64,000 bases of DNA from Lachnospiraceae bacterium. GTDB taxonomy: Bacteria > Bacillota > Clostridia > Lachnospirales > Lachnospiraceae. Below are positions 54,309-62,576 of the stretch, in pieces. The stretch spans positions 1-64,000 of the forward strand of contig CAJTAL010000009.1 of NCBI GenBank assembly GCA_910574285.1. Reading direction: 5' to 3'. The stretch's first letter is position 1. Each line of letters begins with the position of its first letter. Both the position numbers and the translations under genes were made by a program. The notes under the pieces are model-generated. The model made no database searches, was not told the DNA's origin, and worked only from the letters and a program-made list of their open reading frames with translations.

Positions 54309-56597
54309 TTGCAAAAAGCAAGGAAATTCTGGATTCTTGTACTTCTTGTGTGTCTGTGCACCGTATACGTACCAGGCATAGAGAGTCAGGCAGGAGATGT
54401 GTCAGGGGAGCAGACATCTGCGAATTCAGGATTAGAAGATGAGAACCCTCAGCGTCTTGAGGAGGTTACCGGAATGGATGAGAACGGTAACATCTTTGAA
54501 GTGGACGAGACAGAGGGAGAGGTAAGTGAGCCTGAGGTTGCCGCGCTTTCAGATGAGCCGTCTGTAAAGATCGTGAATTTCGGGACCAAAGGGAATGCAG
54601 TTACGGAGTATACGGAATATTCGACCGGAGCGGCCGGATATACCAACGGTGCTTACGGAGCGGATGCCGCCTATCTGGGGACGAAAGACGGCAAGGTTCA
54701 GTTTATGTTGTCTGGCGTAGTGGGAGAGGTCAGGGAAGAAGATGTACAGGTAGTTGATTTCTCAAGCGCTGCGTCCGTCAGTTGCTATAAGGCAGAGGGG
54801 GGAAGGCTGCTTCACTATATTACCCAGGATATGACTGCGGCGGAACACGCCACGTCGCTGGATAACGGAGGCGCGCCGTCATATCTGCAGGGCGGTGTTA
54901 CTTATTACAGTTATGACGGACATTATTTTTATACGGATTATGGAACCATGCTGGAGGATTATAAGAATAGAACGCGCTCCAGTTCTGTGAATCCGGGCAA
55001 TCCATACTATAATTACTTTCAATATCTGCCGTTTCGCAGCCGTACGTCTTACAGCGGTACGGAACTTAACAGCCTGATCAGCGGAAAGGCCGGTTCTTCG
55101 TCGAAGCTGAGCGGCACAGGGGATTGTTTTGCTGAGAATCAGAATACATACGGTGTCAACGCGCTGATCATGGTAGGAATTGCCGCCAATGAAAGCGGAT
55201 GGGGGACAAGCAGTATTTGCATGAACAAGAATAATCTGTTCGGCCTGAATGCGGTGGATTCGTCCCCGGGAACCAGTGCCGGCACTTATGCAAGCGCAGA
55301 GGAATGTATCCGTCAGTTTGCGGACGGCTGGATGTCAAGAGGATACTTAAATCCTGGGGATTGGAGGTATAAAGGCGGTTTTCTTGGAAATAAAGCAGGC
55401 GGAGTGAATGTAAGCTATGCTTCCGACCCATATTGGGGAGAGAAGGCGGCGAATCTTCTCTGGCGTTTGGATCAGAACGGCGGCGGCAGGGATGCGAATG
55501 TCTATACGATAGGTATCAAAGGAACTCTTTCAACGGATCATATCAGTGTAAATGTACGCAGCGGAAGTTCGGAGTCTTCGGATATTCTGTACAGGACAGG
55601 CTCGCATTCAGGCTATGCGGTTCTGGTGCAGGATCCCGCACCGGACAATTCATATTACAGGATCCAGAGTGACGCGGTACTGAAGAGCGGCCGCTCGGCT
55701 GTCAATACCGGAACAGGAAAATATGATTATGATCAGATGTACGCGTATATAACGACGAAGTATGTAACCATAGTTCATCAAGGCGGGCCGATAAGTGTGC
55801 CGGAATCGAAGACGCTGCAGTCCATCCGTATCAGTCAGGCGCCGGCGCGGACCGAGTATACGTCAGGCGAGTCATTCGATGCGGCGGGCATGGGTGTGAC
55901 GGCAGTATGGAGCGACGGCACGGAATCGGATGTAACAGTGGAAACGGCATACAGTACGGATGCCCTTCAGGCGGGAACGGGCAGTATTACGGTGTCCTAT
56001 ACGTATGAGGGAATTACAATGACGGCGGAGCAGTCGGTTACGGTGCAGGAGCAGCCGCAGTCACCAGAGAATACACAGTTATCAGAGAATACGCAGTCAT
56101 CAGAGAATACACAGTCATCAGAGAATACGCAGCCGTCAGAGAATATGCAGCCGTCTGATGATACGCTGCCGGCAAACGAGGGAGAGACAGGCGCACAGCC
56201 GTCTGATCTGATGCAGGCGCCGGGAATCCGGTCAGGTTCTCCGCAGGTGTCAGGAGGAGAGACTTCACAGCAGCAGGCGGAACCGCCAACCGAGAATAAG
56301 GATGGGGAGCCGCAGTTCCAGTCAGTGACAGACGGGGGCAAGACGACAGAGCAAGACGGCGCGGCCCAAGCGAGTCCGGAGAGTAAGACAGAGCAGAATG
56401 ATACAGTGCAGCCGGATGCGGGAAATAAGCCGGGAAGTCAGAAGGTATCTTCAGCGGCTGACGGAACGGGAAGAGATACAAAAGCGCCTAAAACAGGAGA
56501 TGAGAATAATCTCTTGTTGTGGAGTGTACTCCTTGTGATTTCGTCGTCAAGGATGATAAGCTTCTTTCAGAAAAAAGCCAGTACATCATTGCATTAA
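54309..56597 (+). CDS. Wall-anchored glucosaminidase-family protein with APKTG signal
   Basis: A 762-aa surface protein. A signal peptide (about 1-27) is followed by an unassigned region; a glucosaminidase (LytG/GH73-like) domain at about 270-390 has the catalytic Glu295 in GIAANESGWGTSSIC; an SH3-like segment (about 400-490; HISVNVRSGSS); a bacterial Ig-like Big_3-type domain (about 500-575; YTSGESFDAAGMGVTAVWSDG); a Ser/Glu/Gln-rich spacer with tandem SENTQ repeats; and a C-terminal sorting signal APKTGDE, hydrophobic stretch and FFQKK. It starts at a TTG after AAAGGAGGAG. It probably remodels peptidoglycan at the cell surface. Confidence 0.88.
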   Translation: MQKARKFWILVLLVCLCTVYVPGIESQAGDVSGEQTSANSGLEDENPQRLEEVTGMDENGNIFEVDETEGEVSEPEVAALSDEPSVKIVNFGTKGNAVTEYTEYSTGAAGYTNGAYGADAAYLGTKDGKVQFMLSGVVGEVREEDVQVVDFSSAASVSCYKAEGGRLLHYITQDMTAAEHATSLDNGGAPSYLQGGVTYYSYDGHYFYTDYGTMLEDYKNRTRSSSVNPGNPYYNYFQYLPFRSRTSYSGTELNSLISGKAGSSSKLSGTGDCFAENQNTYGVNALIMVGIAANESGWGTSSICMNKNNLFGLNAVDSSPGTSAGTYASAEECIRQFADGWMSRGYLNPGDWRYKGGFLGNKAGGVNVSYASDPYWGEKAANLLWRLDQNGGGRDANVYTIGIKGTLSTDHISVNVRSGSSESSDILYRTGSHSGYAVLVQDPAPDNSYYRIQSDAVLKSGRSAVNTGTGKYDYDQMYAYITTKYVTIVHQGGPISVPESKTLQSIRISQAPARTEYTSGESFDAAGMGVTAVWSDGTESDVTVETAYSTDALQAGTGSITVSYTYEGITMTAEQSVTVQEQPQSPENTQLSENTQSSENTQSSENTQPSENMQPSDDTLPANEGETGAQPSDLMQAPGIRSGSPQVSGGETSQQQAEPPTENKDGEPQFQSVTDGGKTTEQDGAAQASPESKTEQNDTVQPDAGNKPGSQKVSSAADGTGRDTKAPKTGDENNLLLWSVLLVISSSRMISFFQKKASTSLH
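56061..56150 (+). repeat. Five 18-bp tandem repeats coding (S/P)SENTQ
   Basis: Units start at 56061, 56079, 56097, 56115 and 56133, with consensus TCATCAGAGAATACRCAG, in frame in the wall protein. The repeats may change in number by slippage and alter the length of the wall-spanning spacer. Confidence 0.85.
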
Positions 56598-56657
56598 TCT
56601 TGAAGTAATAGTGCCCGATACTCGCGGCAGATGTTAAATTAACAAAAAGATATACGG

Positions 56658-56691
56658 ACAGGAGGTGTTTTTAGCATCTCCTGTTTTTTTG
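56658..56691 (+). terminator. Terminator after the wall-protein gene
   Basis: ACAGGAGGTG (56658-56667) pairs with CATCTCCTGT (56675-56684, one G-U) and is followed by seven Ts. Confidence 0.85.
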
Positions 56692-56704
56692 ATCCTGTTT
56701 GTAT

Positions 56705-56733
56705 TTGACAAATATCATAAATCAGGATATAAT
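56705..56733 (+). promoter_or_regulatory. Consensus promoter of the GntR-ABC operon
   Basis: TTGACA (56705-56710) and TATAAT (56728-56733) with a 17-bp spacer. The last bases of the -10 are also the first bases of the operator. Confidence 0.85.
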
Positions 56734-56763
56734 AAGTGTACTAATATAATTAGTACACTTATT
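56731..56763. promoter_or_regulatory. 33-bp perfect palindromic operator of the GntR regulator
   Basis: AATAAGTGTACTAAT (56731-56745) and ATTAGTACACTTATT (56749-56763) are perfect inverted repeats with a 3-base centre. It covers the -10 and the transcription start, so binding of the YtrA-type regulator would block transcription of its own operon. Confidence 0.8.
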
Positions 56764-56790
56764 ACGGTGAATTCACAGGAAGGAGAAGAG

Positions 56791-57171
56791 ATGATCATTA
56801 TTGACTACAGTGATAAACGTCCGATTTATGAGCAGATCGTGGAACGTTTCCAGGTGCTGATTGTAAACGGTGTTTTAGAGCCGGATGAGAAACTTCCTTC
56901 GGTACGGACGCTTGCGGTGGAGTTGTCTATTAATCCGAATACGATTCAGCGTGCGTATACAGAACTTGAAAGGGAAGGGTTCATCTATTCGGTAAAAGGC
57001 CGGGGAAATTTTGTAAAAAAGGATGAAGAGTTGTTTCAGAGACGAAAGGAGTGTCTTCTGACGGAATTTGAGAAGCAGGCATGCGCCTGTTTAAGACAGG
57101 GGATAACACGAGACGAGCTGTTAGGAAGAGTTCGGAAAGCGGCGGAGGGGAACCTGGAGGTGAGGGTATGA
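56791..57171 (+). CDS. GntR-family regulator, YtrA subfamily
   Basis: A 126-aa protein: N-terminal GntR winged helix (YSDKRPIYEQIVERFQVLIV, LPSVRTLAVELSINPNTIQR, YTELEREGFIYSVKGRGNFV) with a short helical tail and no ligand domain, as in the YtrA subfamily that regulates ABC transporter operons. The ATG at 56791 has AGGAAGGAG upstream. Its stop overlaps the ATPase start (ATGA). Confidence 0.93.
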   Translation: MIIIDYSDKRPIYEQIVERFQVLIVNGVLEPDEKLPSVRTLAVELSINPNTIQRAYTELEREGFIYSVKGRGNFVKKDEELFQRRKECLLTEFEKQACACLRQGITRDELLGRVRKAAEGNLEVRV

Positions 57172-58067
57172 TTGAGATAAGACAGGTCAGTAAATCATTT
57201 GAAGCGATAGAGGCGATAAAGGAGATCAGCCTTACGATTCAGTCACGGAATGTTTTTGGTATGCTGGGAACGAACGGAGCGGGAAAAAGTACGCTGCTTC
57301 GTATGACTGCAGGAGTGCTTAAGCCGGATGAGGGAGAGATTTTCATAGACGGCAAGAAGGTCTGGGATAATCCGGAGGCAAAGGCGCTGTGTTTTTATAT
57401 TTCGGACGAGCAGTTTTTCTATCCCAACGCGGCGCCACAGGATATGGGTCAGTTTTACAGTAAGTATTACCTGAGGTTCGATCACGCGAGATACGCGGAA
57501 ATGCTGGAAAGATTCGGGCTTGACAGAAGAAGAAAGATACAGACTTTTTCGAAAGGAATGAAGAAGCAGCTTTCGGTTATATTGGGATTGTGCACGAATG
57601 TACCGTATCTTCTCTGCGACGAGACTTTCGACGGTCTGGACCCGGTTATGCGTCAGGGTATAAAAAGTATATTTGCAAAAGAGATGGAGGAGAGGGATCT
57701 GACTCTTGTGATTGCGTCCCATAATCTGAGAGAGCTTGAGGATATCTGTGATCATATCGGATTGCTGCACAAGGGAGGAGTGCTCTTATCGAGAGAGCTT
57801 ATAGATCTGAAATGTAATCTTCATAGGATTCAATGTGTACCGCCGGAGGATATGGAACAGTCCTTCCATGAGTTTTTCGATGTATTGAAGCTTGAACAGA
57901 GAGGAAGGCTCTTTTCCATGACGGTCAGAGGGGATAAGGAAGAGTTCTTCAGAAAGATGGAGGCGTTAGAGCCGGTTTATTTTGAGGTACTGCCATTGTC
58001 GTTAGAGGAAATCTTCATCAGTGAAACGGAGGTGACAGGGTATGACATTAAGAATCTCATCTTATAA
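57168..58067 (+). CDS. ABC transporter ATP-binding protein (YtrB-like)
   Basis: A 299-aa ATPase. Walker A GMLGTNGAGKSTLLRM, Q-loop region with YISDEQFFYPN, signature in FSKGMKKQLSVILGL and Walker B YLLCDETFDGLD, with Thr after the Glu in place of the usual Pro. The signature FSKGMKKQ is typical of the YtrB/EcsA-like group. The start at 57168 has GGAGGTGAGGG, and overlaps the gntR stop. Partner of the permease downstream. Confidence 0.9.
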   Translation: MIEIRQVSKSFEAIEAIKEISLTIQSRNVFGMLGTNGAGKSTLLRMTAGVLKPDEGEIFIDGKKVWDNPEAKALCFYISDEQFFYPNAAPQDMGQFYSKYYLRFDHARYAEMLERFGLDRRRKIQTFSKGMKKQLSVILGLCTNVPYLLCDETFDGLDPVMRQGIKSIFAKEMEERDLTLVIASHNLRELEDICDHIGLLHKGGVLLSRELIDLKCNLHRIQCVPPEDMEQSFHEFFDVLKLEQRGRLFSMTVRGDKEEFFRKMEALEPVYFEVLPLSLEEIFISETEVTGYDIKNLIL

Positions 58068-60114
58068 TCTGCGGCGGGAGAATATGAAACATCGGATCGG
58101 GATGATAATGCTGGTAGGATTTTTGTTTTTTGCTTATCTGATCTGCTTTCTGATATCTGTGCAGAATATATGCGTACGGTATCAGAGGGAGTCAGAGATA
58201 AGAAGAAACATCACTGCTTTATCGGAACCGGGTATGTATGTGGGGGTCATTGCAGTATTGGCGGCGGTACTTCTGGCGGTCAGCGGCTTCCGCTATCTTC
58301 ATTCGAAGAAAGAGGTTGATTTCTATCATTCGCTCCCGATTAGAAGAACATCCTGTTTGTGTATGATTATGACAAACGACCTGCTGGTTTTTACGGGTTT
58401 TCTTATTCTGCTGCTGTGCCTGCAATGTGTGATCGCGGCGTTTGCGGGATACTTTTCTCCGGCTTTCGGAATCAATACGGCCGGGGCGTTTGTATGCTAT
58501 CTTGCAGTGTTTGCTGCCTCTTATCTTACGATGGTTCTTTCCATGATCCTCACCGGACAGACCTTCGTGGGTCTGCTGGCATTTTGTCTGCTGGTGACAT
58601 ATGTGCCGCTTATCCTTTATAATCTGTATCCCTATCTGGCGTCGGTATTTTATAGAACCTATTTTGAGGAGGCAGGATTTACAGGAGGGGGAACGATTCT
58701 GACATATTTTTCGCCTCTGTGGCTGACGGAGAAGCTTTTGAGGGATGATGTCTTCTGTACGGGTTATCCGACATGGACATGGAAAGCACACGGAGCGGCG
58801 TTTGCAGCAATCTGTATGTGGATCGCGGCGATGGGAGCGGCGGTGTTCCTGTTGTTTAAGAAGAGGCCTTCAGAGATGGCGGGGAAAGCGACGGCATTTC
58901 CCAGGGCGAATGGGATTGTCAGGATTTTATTCGTAATTCCGATGTCGATTTATGTGGGGCTTTATCTTTACTCGGCGTCCTTCAGTTCCATCAGGGGATG
59001 GATTATTGCAGGAGTTGTGATCGGCGGCTTTATCTTCCATGGAGTGATCGAGAGTATTTACCGGTTTGATATCCGGGGATTTTTTGCCTGCAGGAGACAG
59101 ATGCTGTTCTCTGTAGCGGCGGCGATTCTGATTGTCGGTTTTTTCTGGGCGGATATATCCGGCTACGACGCATATCTTCCGGCGAAGGAAGAGACGGACG
59201 CCCTTTTGATGGACGACGGGTATATATTGTATGGAAATAATTTTTGGGGAAAAGAGAGAAAGGGTATTTCCGGCTCTGTGAAAGATGATATATTGGACAT
59301 ACTTGCGGATGTAGTGAAGGAAAATGATAAAAATCATGAGGCGTCCAATGGAAACGGAGATACATCTGAGTATTCTTATTATGTGATCCGGTACAGATTG
59401 AAAGACGGCAGGGAAAAGAAACGATCCTATGTGCTGGATTCGGAACTTGAAGACCGGCTTATGAGACAGGTATTTGATACGAAGGAGTACCGGGAGGATC
59501 ATTTTTCTCTCTATACCGGCGACTGGTCGCGTGTGAGGGATGTAGATTTCTATTATTTCACGGGCAGTTCACCTCTTAAGCTGACGGAGGAACAAAGGTC
59601 GGAGTTATTCTGTATCTATCTGGATGAATTCGATAAGCTGGATTATGATACTGCCAGGGCGACGATTCCAATGGGAAAGCTTGTGCTGAATTGTGATATG
59701 GAGGCAGAGAACAATACAGGCTATGTATATGACACGGTGAGCTGCGGCGGGATCGGAGATCCTTATTATATCTATCCGTCCTTTAAAAATACGATAAAAT
59801 ATCTGGAAAATCTGCTGAATGAAAAGTTCCCGTTATCCTTTGAGGAGATTCAGGTGAAGAAGCTTGATATCTGGCAGTATGACGGCGGTCCGGGTGAGGA
59901 TTATACCATTTCAGATAAAGAATTTATCCGGTCGGTTCAGGGGAAATTCTACGGAATTGATGTGGGACCGAATTTATATCCGCAGGATACTTCACTGGAT
60001 ATCAATGCGACGGTTGTATCAAGAGACGGAACGGAGTATATCAGTGTATATACAGATACAGAGACTGCAGAGAGAATTAAAAAGTATCATGAGGCAGAAA
60101 TGCCGAAAAGGTAG
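58042..60114 (+). CDS. ABC transporter membrane protein of the YtrA operon
   Basis: A 690-aa membrane protein: eight or so helices in the first half (about 20-400; MKHRIGMIMLVGFLFFAYLI, the segment VDFYHSLPIRRTSCL is typical of ABC-2-like permeases found with YtrA regulators), then a long hydrophilic C-terminal domain (about 400-690) predicted outside the membrane, which resembles a DUF6449-like extension. It overlaps the ATPase gene by 26 bases. Family members respond to cell-wall-active antibiotics; the substrate here is unknown. Confidence 0.85.
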   Translation: MTLRISSYNLRRENMKHRIGMIMLVGFLFFAYLICFLISVQNICVRYQRESEIRRNITALSEPGMYVGVIAVLAAVLLAVSGFRYLHSKKEVDFYHSLPIRRTSCLCMIMTNDLLVFTGFLILLLCLQCVIAAFAGYFSPAFGINTAGAFVCYLAVFAASYLTMVLSMILTGQTFVGLLAFCLLVTYVPLILYNLYPYLASVFYRTYFEEAGFTGGGTILTYFSPLWLTEKLLRDDVFCTGYPTWTWKAHGAAFAAICMWIAAMGAAVFLLFKKRPSEMAGKATAFPRANGIVRILFVIPMSIYVGLYLYSASFSSIRGWIIAGVVIGGFIFHGVIESIYRFDIRGFFACRRQMLFSVAAAILIVGFFWADISGYDAYLPAKEETDALLMDDGYILYGNNFWGKERKGISGSVKDDILDILADVVKENDKNHEASNGNGDTSEYSYYVIRYRLKDGREKKRSYVLDSELEDRLMRQVFDTKEYREDHFSLYTGDWSRVRDVDFYYFTGSSPLKLTEEQRSELFCIYLDEFDKLDYDTARATIPMGKLVLNCDMEAENNTGYVYDTVSCGGIGDPYYIYPSFKNTIKYLENLLNEKFPLSFEEIQVKKLDIWQYDGGPGEDYTISDKEFIRSVQGKFYGIDVGPNLYPQDTSLDINATVVSRDGTEYISVYTDTETAERIKKYHEAEMPKR

Positions 60115-60130
60115 AAAAGGGTTATGTAAG

Positions 60131-60161
60131 CAGGAGATGATGTATATCTCCTGTTTTTTTG
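60131..60161 (+). terminator. Terminator of the GntR-ABC operon
   Basis: CAGGAGAT (60131-60138) pairs with ATCTCCTG (60146-60153), followed by seven Ts. The stretch 60162-60239 shows no gene I can support. Confidence 0.85.
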
Positions 60162-60239
60162 CGGCGATATGTGCCGGAGGTAATACGGCGGTATGTTCAG
60201 AAACCTTGTGCGGATAAAGCCAAAACCTGTGCCTGCGGC

Positions 60240-60353
60240 TTAGAAATGGTGCAGGCACCATTTTTCCAGCAGATTAATCAGGGAATAAAGCAATGTTGCC
60301 ATAATACAGAGCAGGACGATGCTCATAAGGAGCCAATCCATTTTAAATACCTG
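60240..60353 (-). pseudogene. 3' end of an interrupted SsuC/TauC-type ABC permease
   Basis: On the minus strand the frame reads QVFKMDWLLMSIVLLCIM and continues through ATLLYSLINLLEKW to a stop at 60240-60242. This is the usual last membrane helix and tail of SsuC/TauC-type permeases. By itself it has no proper start; an internal ATG at 60341 would give a 33-residue peptide. The 5' part of the gene lies at 63719-64000, beyond an inserted element. A short palindrome (60244-60261) lies in its last codons. Confidence 0.85.
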
Positions 60354-60373
60354 CGGAGGCATTCTGATACAAT
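60344..60373. other. Left attachment site of the inserted element
   Basis: The 10-bp core TAAATACCTG (60344-60353), identical to 63719-63728, is followed by 4 bases and then by GGCATTCTGATACAAT (60358-60373), one copy of the element's 16-bp inverted repeat. The bases left of the core belong to the permease gene. Confidence 0.85.
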
Positions 60374-60513
60374 ATATATAAGACGAGAGAAAATTCCGCT
60401 ATGGCATGGAAGAAGAGATTGTCCGCGGGCAGTTGGAGTATACGATTATGGCGGAAAAAGGTAAAAGGACGGGCTGACCTGCATATGCTGTAAAAAAATA
60501 AAGGATTTAGAAA
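60354..60513 (+). other. Left part of the element without an assured gene
   Basis: This 160-base stretch contains AT-rich sequence (60371-60381) that could hold a promoter, and a tiny ORF at 60406-60477 (MEEEIVRGQLEYTIMAEKG, 23 aa) whose frame continues after one stop codon. It reads like decayed coding sequence, but there is no clear ribosome binding site. Confidence 0.3.
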
Positions 60514-60657
60514 ATGCAAAGCCAGCCTTTGATAAAAACCGAGAAGGAAGTAAAAATTATGCTGAAACTTGCAGAGATATTGATGCAGGAAAAGCTTATC
60601 AGCCCGGAGGAAAAATATCGCCTGGTCCGCCTCATCCGAAAGGATGGCAGGTTATGA
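60514..60657 (+). CDS. SHOCT-like small protein, coupled to the recombinase
   Basis: A 47-aa ORF beginning MQSQPLIKTEKEVKIMLKLA. The core AEILMQEKLISPEEKYRLVR resembles the short SHOCT helical motif (leucine-rich helix, then LIS-x-EE-Y). AAAGGA lies 7 bases before the ATG, and the stop overlaps the recombinase start as ATGA. Such small proteins are seen next to serine recombinases in clostridial elements; a role in controlling the direction of recombination is only an inference. Confidence 0.65.
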   Translation: MQSQPLIKTEKEVKIMLKLAEILMQEKLISPEEKYRLVRLIRKDGRL

Positions 60658-62504
60658 TCTCCCGGGCTGTCATTTACGCCAGATGCAGTACGGAGGAGGA
60701 GAGCCAGAAGGACGCGTTGAAAAAGCAGGTCGAAGAAGGGAAAGCCAGTGTACGTGAAAAGGGGTGGACGCTGGCCGGTCTTTACGTGGAGAGCCGTTCC
60801 GGGACTACCACGAAGGGGAGGAGCGAGTATAACCGCCTGTATGAAGATCTGACGGGTGACAAATTTGACATTATCGTCATCAAATCCCAGGACAGATTAA
60901 TGCGCAATACAAAGGACTGGTATCTATTTGTAGATCGTTTATTAACCGAACAGAAAAAGCTGTATATCTATATTGAACGGAAATTCTATTCAACGGACGA
61001 CTCGTTGATTACCGGAATTAAGGCAATCCTTGCGGAAGAATACAGCCGGGAGCTGAGCAAGAAGATTAATCTTGCGCATCATAACCGGCAGAAGCAGAAC
61101 GGGCCTGCGGTTCTGACATCCAATACCTATGGTTATCGCAAAATGCCGGATAAAAGCGTGGTGATTGTAGAAGAAGAGGCAAGAATTAAGCGCCGCATGT
61201 ATGAACTATGCGCCGCCGGATTCGGGTGCAGGAGGATATCATCTATTTTAAAGAATGAGGGTGTCGCAGGCAGAAACGGGAAGCCGTTTACAGACTCTGC
61301 GATTCTCAGGATGATACATAATCCGCTTAATATGGGTACGGTAGTGATGAACAGGTTACATTATGATTTTGAGACAAAGAAGGTAATACAGATACCGAAG
61401 GAGGAACAGTATGTTTATGAAAATAAGGTTCCGCCGATTGTGTCAAAGGAGTTGTGGGAGGCGGCAAACCGGGAGATAGCCAGGAGAGCCGAAGGGATAA
61501 ACCGATCGGGGGATAGGAAGAGGGGGAGATATAAGGGGAAATCCCAGATAAGCGGCAAATTATTCTGCGGATTGTGCGGGAATCCTTATTACAGGAGGAC
61601 AAGGAGACGTTATAAAGACCGCCTGGTTGTCTATGAGTGGAAGTGTAAAAGATATCTGGAGACAGGCAGGAAAACCGGGAGAATAAAAGGGCTTCCGTTA
61701 AGTGAAGTGCAGTCGGAAGAGGCGGAAGGGTGTGATAATGTCCATCTCGATGAAGAGATGCTGTATCAATTGTTGGTACAGATCTGTGAGAAGAGATATA
61801 TGCCGGATAAAGAACGGACGGTCTGCGATATGGTTCATATGCTGAAAATCGTCCTGAAAGAGAAGGATTATCGGCAGGAGATTGACAGAAAGAGGCGGCA
61901 GGAAGGGAAGCTGATGAGACAGATGGATATTCTGGCAGAAAAACTTTTGGAAGGTGTCGTCTCTGATGAAGTGTACCAGAGGACACAGAAGGAGTTAGAG
62001 GAGAGGTTAGAAAATATTTGTGATGAAATTAAGGAATTAGAGAGGCAGAATGCAAAAAGAAGTGAAAATGTTTTAAAGGAACGGATTGCCTATATCGAAA
62101 AGATGCTGCAGACAATGGGAATGATAGAAAAGGCCGTAGCTGCGGAAATGTTGGAGAATGTGGATAAGATATGGATTTATCCGGAATACATGGAGATTGT
62201 TTTCAATCTGCCGGAGACAGCGGAGGCGGAGAATACCGATATCTCGGTACAGGAGTATGGGAACAGAATGAAAATAGAGTATGGAAATCTGTTCAATTAT
62301 AGAAAAAAGAAAGAAGAAGAAAGGAACGCGATTATCCGGATGATGCAGGAAGACCCGTGCATAACGGCAAGGGAGATTGCGGAAAAGCTTATGATCAGCT
62401 TATCCGGGGCAAATTATAGGATCGGCGTATTGAAGTCAGAGGGAAAGGTGAAGTTTAACGGAAGCGGCGGGAAAGGAGAGTGGGAAATAATAAGTCCTGT
62501 TTGA
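60654..62504 (+). CDS. Large serine recombinase with C-terminal winged helix
   Basis: A 616-aa integrase. The catalytic resolvase domain (1-150) has the nucleophile Ser12 in IYARCSTEEESQKDAL and the Arg-containing QDRLMRNTKDW. A recombinase domain (about 160-265; GYRKMPDKSVV, ICAAGFGCRRIS-like CAAGFGCRRISSILKNEGV), a zinc ribbon (about 300-340; LFCGLCGNPYYRR and WKCKR), a coiled coil (about 410-500) and a C-terminal ~60-residue winged helix (NAIIRMMQEDPCITAREIAE, YRIGVLKSEGKV). That last domain is unusual for integrases. The zinc ribbon shows two CxxC-type cysteines and a third cysteine later. It lies within the element and is the probable enzyme for its excision and integration. Confidence 0.93.
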   Translation: MISRAVIYARCSTEEESQKDALKKQVEEGKASVREKGWTLAGLYVESRSGTTTKGRSEYNRLYEDLTGDKFDIIVIKSQDRLMRNTKDWYLFVDRLLTEQKKLYIYIERKFYSTDDSLITGIKAILAEEYSRELSKKINLAHHNRQKQNGPAVLTSNTYGYRKMPDKSVVIVEEEARIKRRMYELCAAGFGCRRISSILKNEGVAGRNGKPFTDSAILRMIHNPLNMGTVVMNRLHYDFETKKVIQIPKEEQYVYENKVPPIVSKELWEAANREIARRAEGINRSGDRKRGRYKGKSQISGKLFCGLCGNPYYRRTRRRYKDRLVVYEWKCKRYLETGRKTGRIKGLPLSEVQSEEAEGCDNVHLDEEMLYQLLVQICEKRYMPDKERTVCDMVHMLKIVLKEKDYRQEIDRKRRQEGKLMRQMDILAEKLLEGVVSDEVYQRTQKELEERLENICDEIKELERQNAKRSENVLKERIAYIEKMLQTMGMIEKAVAAEMLENVDKIWIYPEYMEIVFNLPETAEAENTDISVQEYGNRMKIEYGNLFNYRKKKEEERNAIIRMMQEDPCITAREIAEKLMISLSGANYRIGVLKSEGKVKFNGSGGKGEWEIISPV

Positions 62505-62533
62505 TTGCAATTTTATCATTTATGCGTTAAAAT
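62505..62533 (+). promoter_or_regulatory. Promoter of the DUF4190-like gene
   Basis: TTGCAA (62505-62510) directly after the recombinase stop and TAAAAT (62528-62533), spacer 17 bp. It gives the cargo genes transcription independent of the recombinase. Confidence 0.6.
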
Positions 62534-62576
62534 AGTAACGATAAAAATTTTGTAGTTATAGTAAGGAGTGGGAAAA

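Noticed and set aside
56061-56150. Short regular repeats considered as a CRISPR array
   Set aside because: The 18-bp units are contiguous without spacers and lie in frame in a surface-protein gene. No cas genes are present.
60240-60341. A 33-residue hydrophobic ORF with a short inverted repeat, at first resembling a type I toxin
   Set aside because: Its sequence continues the frame of the permease half at 63.7-64 kb across the shared 10-bp repeat and matches the usual last helix of SsuC/TauC permeases, so it is a gene end and not a toxin.
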